Positions 22,193 to 33,426 of a DNA stretch of 64,000 nucleotides are shown here, in pieces. Every line of letters begins with the position of its first letter. The stretch's first letter is position 1. The position numbers and the translations under genes were made by a program. The DNA comes from Rhodosporidiobolus odoratus (taxonomy: Eukaryota > Basidiomycota > Microbotryomycetes > Sporidiobolales > Sporidiobolaceae): positions 806,001-870,000 of the forward strand of contig JAOANU010000009.1 in assembly GCA_034387635.1 (NCBI GenBank). Reading direction: 5' to 3'. The notes beneath the pieces are model-generated. The model was given only the letters and a program-made list of their open reading frames with translations, ran no database searches and was not told the origin of the DNA.

Positions 22193-24817
22193 CTAGATCT
22201 CTTCCGCCTGGTGGACCTGAAGAAACGCCACGAAGGAATCAGAACGGCAGTTCGTGGCGAAATAAAGGAGGACAAGCCGAGACGTACCGACCTCTCCATC
22301 GCCGCCTTCCTCGCCTCACGACCCTTCTTCAAGACCTTGACATGCGTCCCAAGCGGTGTCTTACCCGTCTCCTCATTCGCCAAGAACCGGTCGACCTTGT
22401 CCCTCTTATTCGGAGCAAACTCGACGTGCTCCCTCTTTTCTTCGATCCATTTCGCGTTGGATTCGAGTTTCTCGACGAGGGTCCTCAACATACCGGCTAG
22501 ACGAGACTGTCCGGATGTGGAAGACTTCTTGGCGGAACGACGGAGGGAAACGACGGCGGGGAGGGCGAGTTCGGGGAAGGCGATGGAGGTCGAGAGGGCG
22601 CCATAGTATTCGGCCAGGAGGAAGACGGTCTCGTCGACGACGGCATCGGCATAAACACGAGTGCGCTGGTAGGCCGTAGGAATCTTGAGGAAATAGTCCC
22701 AGTCGAGAGGCTTCAAGGTAGAGGGCTTGGAGCGTTTCGTGAGTTCGGGAGAGTCGAGAAGTTCGAAAAGGGAGGCGGAGAGAGGGATGTAGGTGCCGGT
22801 GCGTTGAACGATGCGGAGGAGAGAGCGGAGGAGGTGGAATCGAAGGGGGAAGTAGCGCGATGTCGGCACGAGGCTGCAAGAGATTAGGTTTAGTTCGGTT
22901 CTGGCAGAACAGGGTGGGAGCAACATACCGGATCGCGCCGAGAGCGACCTGAATGAGGGGGTACAGCAGTTGTTGCAGCGGACTTTCGCCCTGTTCTGCG
23001 ACGCGCTGCTTGTCACCAGCTCCCGACAAGACGATACTCCAGAAGTCGACGGCGTGCACGAACTGCCAGTTGTAGACACTCTTGTATGCCTCCTTCGACG
23101 CGTCCTTGACGCCCTTGCGAAGTAAGATGGCGAGTTGACGGATGTAGCTGAATGCGAGCTGGTAAGACAGTTCGACCTCTTGCTTGCCAGGAAGGAGGAA
23201 GAGCTCGGAAGCCGAGTTCTTCATGAGGGTGATGGAGGGAAGGGTGTAAACGCTGGTCTGGCGAGCAGATGTGAGGAAGGTAGCGTAGACGCCCTTGAGA
23301 ACGGATTCGCGCAGAGAGTGGTCGGCCGCAACGGCGAGTTTGCGAAGAGCGAGGAATGCGGCGACCCGGACCTCATCGGATGCTGAGTCGTAGAGGTTGA
23401 GAAGCATCTAGCAAGCATGGTCGTGAGTGCTAGAACTAAAGCGCAAGAGAACGGGGAAACTCACCTTGACCCATCCTCGAGCGACTTTCCGGTTGCCAAC
23501 AATCCACGGTACCAACTTTGCCGATTCGCTGACCGCCAACGTCGGGATGTCGGATTCGCGCGAAACCTGAAAGAGCCGAGTTTCAATACCGCACAAACGC
23601 AATGAGGGAAAGCTGACGCACGGAATCCAACAGCTTCTGCAACGAAACAAAGTAGCTCTTGATGAGCCGTTGAGCAACAGCGTACTGTTTGCTATTGGTG
23701 CTGACTTTGCTGCAGGTTGCAGGCAGGAGAGGAACGCAATCAGCTATTCGAGCTCAAGCAGAGCGCGCGAGAAAGGCGGCTGACTACTTGCCCCCTGCCT
23801 CCTTATAAGGCGCGTAGCTCTGCAGCACGACCGGGGTGTACTTGAGCGTTGTGACGATGACTTTCTGGAATACGGTAGACGAGTTGATCTCGAAGCGCTC
23901 TCCTGCAGACTCCGGGTCGGCTTCGTCTTGCGCGACTGAGCCAGAAGTAGCGGCGGAGCGGAAGGCGAGGAGAAGACGACGGAGCGAGCGGAAAGATCGG
24001 GTCTGCGGGAACTATCTCAGCGAGGTAACCAGAGATTCTTATGGACGAACGTACCTCGAGAATCGACTTCTGCCAACCACGCAGCATCTCCTTCGTGAGA
24101 ACATTGTTCTTCCGCGGCTTCGCCTTCTCCTTGCCCTTGCCCTTCTTCGCCTTCGAAGAATCGTCCTCATCATCTTCGCTCATGGCCTCGTCCTCCTCAC
24201 TGTCTTCGGCACCAAGACCGTCCTCGTCAAAGTCGAGCAGCTCGGCATCGTTTTCTTGCAGGTACTTGAAGAATTCGGGGTCCTTCTCGGCGAGGTCTTT
24301 GAGATCGGCGGCGTGTTGGCCGGCGGAAATGGCGGAAGAGACGTCGTCGTCGGAAAGAGCAGACAGGTCGTCGTCTTCCAGGTCGGAGCCATCCTGCAGA
24401 GTTGAGGAGGTGAGTACGACACTTGTCTGGATCGCTAAAAGGCAAAGGGCCGGAGGCAGAGGAAAAGGACGGTAGGAAAGGAGAACAGCTCACCTCGTCT
24501 CCTTCGCCATCCTCATCTTCAAGTCCTTCTCCGCCAAGTACCGCATCAACATCCATCTCTTCCGCGCTGTCCTCATCGTCTTGCTCCTTCTTCTCCTTCC
24601 TCTTCTCCTTTTCCTTTTCCCACTCTTCGTCACTTTCGTCCTCCCTGCCCTTCATCTTCTGATGCGCAGGCAGAACGCCTTTGTTCCTCTTGGCATCCCT
24701 GCCCTTCTTCTTCTGATCGAAGGAGCGCTTCTTGTGTCGAGCTTCGATTTGACCGGCGAGTGACCCGGACTTGAGGAAGTTGCGGGTCTGCTTCTTCTTC
24801 GAAATGTTCTTGGGCAT
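22193..24817 (-). CDS. NOC2: Nucleolar complex protein 2 (ribosome biogenesis)
   Basis: Noc2 pairs with Noc1 and then Noc3 to carry pre-60S particles from nucleolus to nucleoplasm. The start MPKNISKKKQTRNFLKSG, then a basic region with KKRSFDQKKKGRDAKRNK, and a long acidic segment are typical. The conserved HEAT-like core has LYDSASDEVRVAAFLALRK, YVSTLPSITLMKN-like VYTLPSITLMKNSASELF, ELSYQLAFSYIRQLAILLR and YNWQFVHAVDFWSIVLS. The C-terminal region has KWIEEKREHVEFAPNKRD and ends in a short exon, VHQAEEI, after a GTACGT to TTCAG intron. About eight exons. The ATG at 24817 is unambiguous. Confidence 0.95.
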
Positions 24818-25472
24818 GGCAAGGTTTCGTGGTCGGTTCCAAGAGAGTATAAACGGGTGCTTGACGGTTTGCTATACGCCAGAGATGGAGACGAGGAAGT
24901 CGAGCCGATCGAGGTGAGCCGGAAGGCAAGGCGAAGATGGCGCGGCGGAAGGTTGAGAGCGCACGGATGCGGCCAGGAGTATGCTATATAAGCTGCACGG
25001 TATACTCTCAGAAGCTCAGCGTGCGAGCGAGGTGAGTTATAGGCTCTAGTCGCTCGTTCAGCTTCGAGCTCAAGGCGAGTTTGTATGCGATTAGCTTTGC
25101 TCAATCGTAAGCCTATTCTATGTCCCGATTTGGCAGGGCAGCTATATATCGCTTCGCTTCTTCCGCTCGGTCCAGACTGTGCATTATGTCTATAGAACGT
25201 TCACTATCAGTGCCTTGGGGAAAGTACAGGGAGAGGACGACTAGTAACCGATTTGAAGCGAGATAATTGAACCGCTTGAAAAAAAGATCCAGCGCCCACC
25301 CGCGCCGCACATAGCGATCGGTCGGGGCCCGACACAGGGTGTCCGCGATAGCTCTAGCATGGCATTGGTACGACGAAAGCGCTCAGCGATGGGGCAATCT
25401 TCGTTTGGAACCGCGACACTACCCCGACCTTCTCAACCTGGCCTTTTAGATTCGCTGCCACCGCTCTGCGCC
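24818..25472. promoter_or_regulatory. Intergenic, NOC2 promoter region
   Basis: A 655-bp spacer between NOC2 and the 3' end of family copy 4. A TATATA-type element (about 24979-24989, read on the minus strand) lies roughly 165 bp upstream of the NOC2 ATG and could be a TATA box. No gene is evident. Confidence 0.3.
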
Positions 25473-27765
25473 CTACCACCCCTCTCCAGCCGCCCATCTC
25501 TCCCTCGTAGTCCCATAAATGTGAGCAGCCCGCCGACCGATACTGTGATAGTCTCGTCTTGCCCGTCCCGTGTTCGCGAAAGCGTCAAACTCCAGTCGAT
25601 GCTCCAGAGGAACGTAGTTGCGATGGGTCTCGTCGGGTACTGCAGCACGTGGAGATGGCGACGAACTGCCAGAGGCTGAAGAGCTGGCGTGATACACGAA
25701 GGGCAGGCTCGAAGGCGAGTAAGAGACGAGACCTGAGGGACTGCCGCGCCTAGGATGCGGCGTCAACGAACGGGAATCCCTGTATACAAAGAGCGTGAGC
25801 GAACAGCGTGCCAGGTAGACTTGGAAATTCTTACCTATTGCTGCCGTACTCGTCTCCGTCTTCATCGCTAGATTTCTCGTGTCCGTCTTCATCGCTGTAC
25901 GCATCGCTGCTTTCGCCGTCGTCCCCGTCAATGGACGCAGTGTGGCTGCGCGATGCAACAGGCGATACTCTTGATGAAGGAGACTCCGGCAGCTGCTTCA
26001 TAAGAGCAGCCAGAACGGAAATTGAGTCAGTGGCCAGTGAGACGGTTCCGAGCGGACCGAGTGCTTACGAGATTCCGCGGATGGTATTCATAGCGAAGCG
26101 TTGAAGGCGAATGGGAGACGAGACCTGAAGGACACCCGCGCCTGGGACGAGGCGTCGACGGACGGGGAACCCTGGTTACGAAGAGCGTGAGTGCAACACG
26201 GTGCCAAGTAGACTTGGAAATTCTTACCTGTCGCTGCCGTACTCGTCTCCGTCTTCATCGCTAGATTTCTCGTGTCCGTCTTCATCGCTGTACGCATCGC
26301 TGCTTTCGCCGTCGTCCCCGTCAATGGACGCAGTGTGGCTGCGCGATGCAACAGGCGATACTCTTGATGAAGGAGACTTCGGCAGCTGCTTCATAAGCGC
26401 AGCCAGAACGGAAATTGAGTCAGTGGCCAGTGAGACGGTTCCGAGCGGACCGAGTGCTTACGAGATTCCCCGGATGGTATTCATAGCGAAGCGTTGAAGG
26501 CGAATGGGAGACGAGACCTGAAGGACACCCGCGCCTGGGACGAGGCGTCGACGGACGGGGAACCCTGGTTACGAAGAGCGTGAGTGCAACACGGTGCCAA
26601 GTAGACTTGGAAATTCTTACCTGTCGCTGCCGTACTCGTCTCCGTCTTCATCGCTAGATTTCTCGTATCCGTCTTTACCGCTGCACGCGTCGCTGCTTTC
26701 GCGGTCGTCCTCGTTACTGGACGCTGTGTGGCTGCGCGATGCAACAGGCGATACTCTGGGTGAAGGAGACTTCGGCAGCTGCTCGACAAGAGCAGCCTGA
26801 ACGGAAATGGAGTCAGTGGCCAGTGAGACGGTTCCGAGCGGACCGAGTGCTTACGAGATCCTTCAGAACTTCGGAGCTCGTGCGCTGCATTGAGATGCCG
26901 ATAAAGTCAGTGCCATCGTCCGACAAAACCTCAGTGAGGTATGTACGCACGTGCGGCTCGGCTTGCTCTGCCTTCAAGATTCGGTAGGCCCGTGTCTGAA
27001 GTCGCGCATCTGCCCTAAGCTTTTCCCAATACTTCACCATTTCCTTTTTCGTACGTCTATTCCAATTGAGATTTTCCGCCAAGCAGGCCCTCGCACTCTG
27101 TTCACTCCGGACCACATTTTTCTGCAGAGAGACGGTCAGTACACGGTTATTGTAGTAACACGGCTATGGCCTACCAGTTCTACTGGCTTACGCAACTTGG
27201 GTTCGTAGATCGGCTGAATGAAGACGATGTCAGCGCATGAAGAATGGCACAAGAATGGCACAGACACTTGGTCTCAGCGTACAAACGGTTCCCCCTCCGC
27301 ATCCTTTGTCTGCATATCTCGCTGTGGATTTCAGAGTCAGTCAGAAGAATCTGCCGGCAACTCAGAAGCAACAGCGATCCAAGGAACTTGAAGGCCGTAC
27401 ACATTTTTCGACGATCTGGTTTGGTAACGCCTGTGCATCGGGCCGAGGTCAGTGGGCATGTTGATCAAAGGGGTGAGAAGGCACCATACAGTTTGTTGTC
27501 CCATTCTCAATAGCTTAGCCTGGTCCTGCGCGAGTTTGAAAATCCCGAGTTGGACCCTCGGCCTCTGATCATTTTTCTTCCACTCCTCCCACAACGCCGA
27601 ACCCAGCTGCCTCGCCGAGGTTTTGGCGGAGTCTGTCCGGCCGGCGGCGTCGCGTGCTCTGTTCAACAAGGCTCGGACCGACACGAACGACGGATGCGAG
27701 GCTTGTTTTCGTCGCGACAGTTGCGAACGTTTGCGCGGTACCGAAGGCACGGAGGGTGCCGACAT
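25473..27765 (-). CDS. Lineage-specific RYGTTR/AGRGW family, copy 4, with triplicated exon pair
   Basis: The start ATG at 27765 opens a helical exon (FVSVRALLNRARDAAG; SALWEEWKKNDQRPRVQL; ending RMGQQT before a GTATGG donor), comparable in position to copy 2 exon 1. Another exon has the family block YWEKLRADARLQTRAYRIL and EPHVR. The middle is three tandem copies of a 392-393 bp unit. Each unit holds an acidic exon (GDDGESSDAYSDEDGHEKSS, then DEDGDEYGS before GTAAGA) and a Pro/Arg/Ser exon (PRPRRGCPSGLVSHSPS) ending before GTAAGC. The last exon ends GRRAAHIYGTTRERW then AAGEGW and a stop at 25473. Both exons stay open in every unit, which argues that the gene is functional. Product unknown; the acidic repeats suggest an interaction region. 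Confidence 0.55.
25709..26886. repeat. Three tandem 392-393 bp repeats within family copy 4
   Basis: The sequence starting at 26101 recurs at 26494 almost unchanged, and a more diverged copy starts near 25709. The period of 393 is a multiple of three and each unit contains two exons plus two introns with matching splice sites. Units 2 and 3 are the closest pair in their first halves; unit 3 has several substitutions in its acidic exon. Confidence 0.92.
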
Positions 27766-28800
27766 TGCTCTTGAACTAGATGGTGGAGGGGTGCAGGGAC
27801 GGGGCGCTGTACTGTCGAGAGGGAGATCCCCTTGGCGGACGCTCGCAACGAGAGATGTGGAAGAAAGCGCTGCGACAGGTCTACGAGTGCGGGCGATGCG
27901 TAGCGCAGTGCTGTAATTGCGGCAGATGGAGATGATCCGAAAGCTTGAGAGCGAAGAACAAGAAGCTCCGTCGGTGCGTAAGGTTTTTAACTCAGGCGGT
28001 GCAAGAATTGTCGACTCCGGTGGTTTCCGCGGTGTGAAGCTGGTGGTGACGGTCTTGGTGAGCAGAATGCGACAGAGTGCTCGCTAGGTGACCAAGCAAG
28101 GGTCATACAGGTGTCTAGAGCTGCGGGCCCACGAGGAAGGCAGGGAGAGTTGGGAGGAAAGGCCAAGAAAAAGTGCCGACGATTCGATGAGACCGGCGCG
28201 CGCGTTCAAGCGACATCTGGAAGCAACTTGACTGCTGGGCGCCGGTTCTATGAGGGCAGAACGACGCCAGCTGTAGCCTATGTTGGTTGCTCCTGTCAAG
28301 ACGACGTCTGGAACACGAGACATCCGTATACTGCAAAGCTTCGGGAGGCATCGATGTCGCCTCTCCGCCAAGTCTGATGCAGTGAAGTGAAAAGACGCAT
28401 TGCATTGCGCTGTGCTGTCAACTACGGTGAAGCTCAACGGAAGGCGAGTATCTGTTTGAGGCAAGCAACCGGAATCAGCGATTTGAACCCAATGTCGTTC
28501 AGGGAAGCAGGTATTGCTGCAGTGCTTGAGGTGGAGGGGGAGGGGGGGTTGTGCTCAGGCTAATAGGAAAACGTGTTGGGCTAAGCCCTGAGAGAGCATC
28601 CGGCGTTGCCGTCTCGAAAATTCGCTTGTTAGGCGAGGTAAGTGTCATCAAAGCAAGATGGGAAGGGGAGGGAGCACTGCAACGCTTTGGAGAGGTCAAG
28701 CCGCACTCACCCAGTTATGCTTCGCACCTCCTACGGTGTGTTCGCGAGCGAGAGGAATGGAGACGAAGCCAACCTTGCTCTCGGTTTCTTTCATCAGCTC
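27766..28800. other. Divergent intergenic region, family copy 4 / RTP1
   Basis: About 1 kb between two divergent starts. A good 5' UTR intron candidate for RTP1 runs from 28638 (GTAAGT) to 28797 (pyrimidine-rich ...TTTCATCAG). A plus-strand ATG frame of 54 codons begins at 27925 but has no support. Otherwise I see nothing. Confidence 0.35.
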
Positions 28801-31800
28801 ATGACCTCAAGATTCAAAGTAAAGACCCTCATACACGCAGCCAATCTACTACTCGGGCTTTCGAATACTCCCCCAGCTCCTTCTCTTTCCCGCCAGAAAC
28901 CCTCCCTCGCCTCCGTCCTCGCAAATCGACTCGATGCTTACTCCGCCCTCGCCACCACCAACGGCCTGCTGGCAAGAGAGCGAGGAGGTTCAGTCGACTC
29001 AATGACGGAGGACCAGCTCCGCAGGCTGACCGCAGAAGCCGCTGTCGAGCTCCTCGACCTCTTTTCTCGTCTCGCCCGATGGCCCCCCTCCCTTCCCTCG
29101 TCCTCTTCGTCAACAAGTACAGCTGCGACTCCGCCACTCTTTGGGGTCAAAGATACGAAAACCCTCGGGATGCTCGCCGGTATCGCTGGACGATGGGGCA
29201 TTGCCCCTTGGCTTGAAGAAGTGGTTCTACCACCGCAAGCTGGACTCGGCAAGCCTGCCCCGAGCAAGATCTCCGAGGTAGCGGACGACGAACCAAGTAC
29301 CGAGGTGAAGTGCCAGCGTCTCGTCGAGGCGGTGCAACGGGTCCTGCGCATCGTCAATTTACATGACGATGTCGAGGCGAAGCAGCCTCGAAGTGAAGGG
29401 GAGAAGCAGCTGCTCAACGTGGTCGTTCCGCAGCTGCTGTTTCCCCTAGTTGGTGGGCTCGTTGAATTGAATCAAAACCCTTGGGCCAGGGATGGCCTTG
29501 AAAGGGTGTTTCGCAGGTTCGTGACATGCTTCGTCTGCTGGTCGTCGAGCGACGATGCTGACGGCCTTGTTACTTCTTGCTTGCCGCTGCCCTCCATCGT
29601 GCTTACGGGATATTCCTGCTGTACTACCGTCTTCTACACCGATCCATGCTCCTGTCTCTTGCGTTTACCGCTTTTTGCGTTCCATGTTTCGATACGACAG
29701 CAATCCCGCCACGGTCGTCATGCAAACATTGTTGCCTCTTCTTTCGATGTCACGATCCGCGATCATACGAAACCGCCTCACGGGCCTTCTCACCTCGCAA
29801 TTGCTGCGCGCAGGCGGAGTACGTTCTCTGCTCATCGTTGTCATCGGCACTGGCGGTCGCGGCGCCGGCGACGACGAACTCGATACGAAGAAAGGAGAGA
29901 TGGTGCGGAAGTTGTTGAGTGCCGTGCCTGCAGAAAGTGGATTAGAAGGCAGCAAGGTATGTACTTTCCCAGTCTGTTCCGGGGAAATATGCTCATTCGC
30001 GATCCACGGCGCAGGCCCACCTCACTAGCATCGTTACCCAGCTGTTGACCATCTTGCATTCAGCCGTCGCTTCCACCGTTTCTACCACGCTCGCCCAACT
30101 TTCCTCCGCCCAGGGTAAGGGCAAGTCTGCCGCGCAGCAAACGCCCCCTGCCAGTGCTGTTCCTGTTCCGGTCATCCGCGCCGCGAGCTACGTCCTGGCC
30201 CACTTCGTCGTTTCCAACGCAGACATTGCAGCGGAACAAACGGTTGCGACATTGGCGAAACCGCTTGTTCTGCGAGCGATGCAAGAACCGCTCCTTCCTT
30301 GTCTTTCCTCGACAGCCGCGAGTTATCTACAGCAAGAAGGCGACGAGCATCCCATTCTCACTGCAAGCCAGCTGTACTCGCACCTCACCCTCCTATCACT
30401 CTTCACCCTCTACTCTCCGCCTCTTCCGCCTTTCTTGCACACTCTCACGGCTCCCATTCTTCCCCCCCTGCTGTCCCTCTCTTCGCACCTCCAGGCGCCC
30501 CCCCTTATTGTCGCCTCTCCCTCTCCAGCCGCAGACGCGCTGCGCACAGGCATCGCCGATGAGACCCGAGCACTTCTCGCTACATTCGCGAGGGCGGTCG
30601 AGCTGCAGGATGGTGTCAAAGAGGTAGGGAAAGCGGTCGAGGCCTGGGAGGCCGGCGAGGTCTTTGGTCGTCAAGACGCGCCCGACGTCGAAACAGGTGA
30701 AGGAGCAAAAGAATACGACTGGATGTGGGGAGACGATGGTGCTCCGTCTCTGTCGCTCGTGGTAGCCGCCCGCTCCCACTCGCCTCTCCACTTCGAAGAA
30801 GCTCAACCCGAGGCCGACGAGCCCGACCTCGCTGCGCTTCAGCTGCGCGTTCAGCCGGACGTCGTGGTAGACTGGCTCAAGGAGGTGGATCGTAGGGAGC
30901 TCAGCGCTGGGCTGTTCCTGCGATGGTTGGATGAGGTCAAGGTGTTACAGAGTGCGGGAGAAGGTGGACTAGCTGGTGGGTTGGATGTGGCAAAGCGGTT
31001 CGTTGGTTTCCGTCCCCCTTCCAGTAAACCGTTGGTTATACTGCTCGCTCCGCCACATTGCTTTACCGATCCTGCACCCTGAAGCTAATGGTCTACTTGC
31101 TCTTACCGCATACTTGGACGATGTCTCTGCCGCCCGCCCCTCCCTCTCGTTCATTTGTCGCCTACGTTCACCTTTCTACTCACCCGTTCGTACCCATACA
31201 GAGCCGTCACGCGATTGACGCTCGTGTTGCGCATGGTCGAAACTCTCGGGTCTTCCATTCTTACGTCGCCGAACGAAATTATCGCTTTCGTTGCGCACGC
31301 ATTGTCTACGGCAGTCGCTGGGCTCGACGACAGCACCGAGGCGAGTATGGTTGCCGAGCACGAGGTCGACGGGGGTAATGACGGGGAGGAAGAGATGCTT
31401 GGTACCGGGCTGGGGAAAGATGAGATGGCGAGCACGGCAGTAACGCTGCTGCTCGCAGTGCTCGAAGGTGCGCCTTTCCTACGGATTTGCTCCTGTTCGA
31501 ATACTGACTCCCAAGCCTCTTTTCAGCCAATCCCAATGTCTCTGACTCGAACACCCCTCTGCTTCCCGCCATCGCTTCCCAGCTTACCCTCCTCGCTGCG
31601 TCCTCTCCGTCGCCCATTATCGCCCCTCTCGCCCGAGAAGCCAAGATGGTCCTACAGCTTCGCCGAGCATCTTCTTCCTTCGAAAAGGTCAGCCCGACCG
31701 AAGGTCAAGGGAAAGACGACCCACTCGCTCAATCTCGCGAAACATACCGCGAAGCGCTCAAACTGCTGCAGGATCCTCTCCTTCCCGTTCGAGCGCAAGG

Positions 31801-32994
31801 ACTCCACCTCCTCCGTACGTTGGTGCTTGACAAAGAAACTGCACTACTCTCGACGGATCCGGCCTTGTTACCCGCGGTTCTCGACGTGTTTGCCAGCGCC
31901 CTGGAGGAGGAAGATTCGTTCCTCTACCTCAATGCGGTGCAGGGTCTGAGCAGCTTGGTGGATGTGTTTGGGAAGCAGGTTATTGCGAGGTTGATGGAGC
32001 TTTATGTGGGGGCGAGGCGAGATGAGCGCAAGATCAGGGAGGTTGGAACGGGAGAAAAGGGCAAGCGGGAGCTGGACAAGAGGCTGAGGGTCGGAGAGAC
32101 CCTCGTTCAGGTTATTCAGCGGGCGGGAGAAGCGCTGGCGGCTCTCGGTAGGTTATCTTCTCGCGTACTATCAAGAGAGCGAGGTGCTAACCTTGTAACC
32201 CTGTCCCGTCCCTTTTTACAGTCGACGTTCTCCTCCCGCCCCTTCTCCTCACTCTTCGAACCTCCACTCTCCCCATCCCACTGCGCGCTTCCAGTCTTAC
32301 CATCTTGGCAACCTGCGTCGAGACCGCCCCGACCGCCCTCGTCCCTCACGCCGAACTGCTCGCCGACGCCTGCGTGAGCCTCTTACAAATCGAGACCGTT
32401 CCCGTGTCGCCAAAGCCCCGCACTTCAGCAGTGTCAAAGGGGCCGGCGACCACAAAAGCTGAAGAGAGCAAGAAGAGCAAGGGAACAGGCGTCCTTATCG
32501 AGGATCTTTCCCTCTCTTCCTCCTCTTCGGATGAAGAAGAAGAATCAGACGACACACTACCCCCGCCTCAGCCACCGACAGGGAAAGACGGCCGCCCGCG
32601 CCGTCCAGAAGAGATGCCCGACCCTACATCTACCCATTCGAAGCACCCGACCCTTCGACGTTCTGCACTCGTTTTCCTGGCGTCCCTCTTCCGGACCGTC
32701 GCGCGTCAAGCGCATGAACGACGTGAGCGTGAGGTACAGTCGACTTCGAAGGTGCTGGATGGTGAGGGATTCCTTGGAGGTAGGCTCAGGATGCCGGGAG
32801 AAGCGATGGCTGGAGCAGGAGGGATGATTTTAATGAGGGAGAGACGGCCGGCGAGCGAAGGGTTGGGCACAATGATCGGTGCGGAGACGCTTGTCAAGGC
32901 TAGGAGGGTGTTGAGGTATGTGAGGGAGACGGATGAGGATGGACTGGTCAGGCATCAGGCGGGGGAGGTATTGGAAGACTTGGAGGATTCCTGA
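28801..32994 (+). CDS. RTP1: RNA polymerase II assembly factor Rtp1 / TANGO6-like HEAT-repeat protein
   Basis: Rtp1 helps assemble and import RNA polymerase II (metazoan TANGO6). The protein is long and helical, with many introns. The N-terminal part has FKVKTLIHAANLLLGLSNTP. The C-terminal Rtp1 domain is clear: DPLLPVRAQGLHLLRTLVLD, then EEEDSFLYLNAVQGLSSLVD, RLMELYVGARRDE and a kinked helix with LRVGETLVQVIQRAGEALAA. After a Ser/Glu-rich linker (SSSSDEEEESDD) a second domain reads HPTLRRSALVFLASLFRTVA and ends RHQAGEVLEDLEDS. I chose 28801 because a plausible UTR intron acceptor precedes it; an unspliced in-frame ATG at 28717 is the alternative. Confidence 0.85.
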
Positions 32995-33233
32995 GCGCAG
33001 TCTGCCAATCATGACTTTTCGTTGCTTCGAAGATCTCGCGCAACGAAGATGCGATGGTGCCAACTCGAAAGTGTCTTTGCACGGGGAACGAGAATGGGAG
33101 AGAGGGGGAAACACGAGAGAATGCTCCAGCGCGAGATGATTAGGGTACGACAAGGTTCTTTTGAGCGATCGAATCAACGGAGAGGGAATACTTCGAGGTG
33201 AAGCAAGTGATTGGGTAACTGTACTGCGCGATT

Positions 33234-33270
<37 letters not shown>

Positions 33271-33426
33271 AAAATGCTCAAGGTGGAAATCTGCATATTA
33301 AGTACGATTGGTGAGGACGGGGAGAAGCGGGATGGGAATGCTAGCTAGGGATCTGACGGACGATGCAAAGGGGTAGACAATAAGGCGAGGAGCGACCCAA
33401 GAGACGGGAGGACGGAAAGGACTGGG
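32995..33426. other. Convergent intergenic region with a poly-G tract
   Basis: The 430 bp between the 3' ends of RTP1 and the large low-complexity gene. Its main feature is the long G homopolymer annotated separately. No coding signal. Confidence 0.5.
33236..33269 (+). repeat. Poly-G tract, 34 G
   Basis: An uninterrupted run of 34 G residues on the plus strand in a convergent intergenic region. Runs this long are unstable in replication and sequencing, so the exact length should be treated as approximate. Confidence 0.9.

Noticed and set aside
25709..26886. A CRISPR-like or satellite array
   Set aside because: The unit is 393 bp with conserved splice sites and coding exons, so it is an intragenic duplication.
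13363..27765. Transposon origin for the repeated family
   Set aside because: I found no terminal repeats, target-site duplications, or transposase or reverse-transcriptase motifs around any copy, and members differ in exon content; dispersed gene duplication fits better.
28551..28637. An upstream coding exon for RTP1
   Set aside because: The frame is open and the donor is good, but it has no ATG (it begins with GTG), so I treat the intron as 5' UTR.
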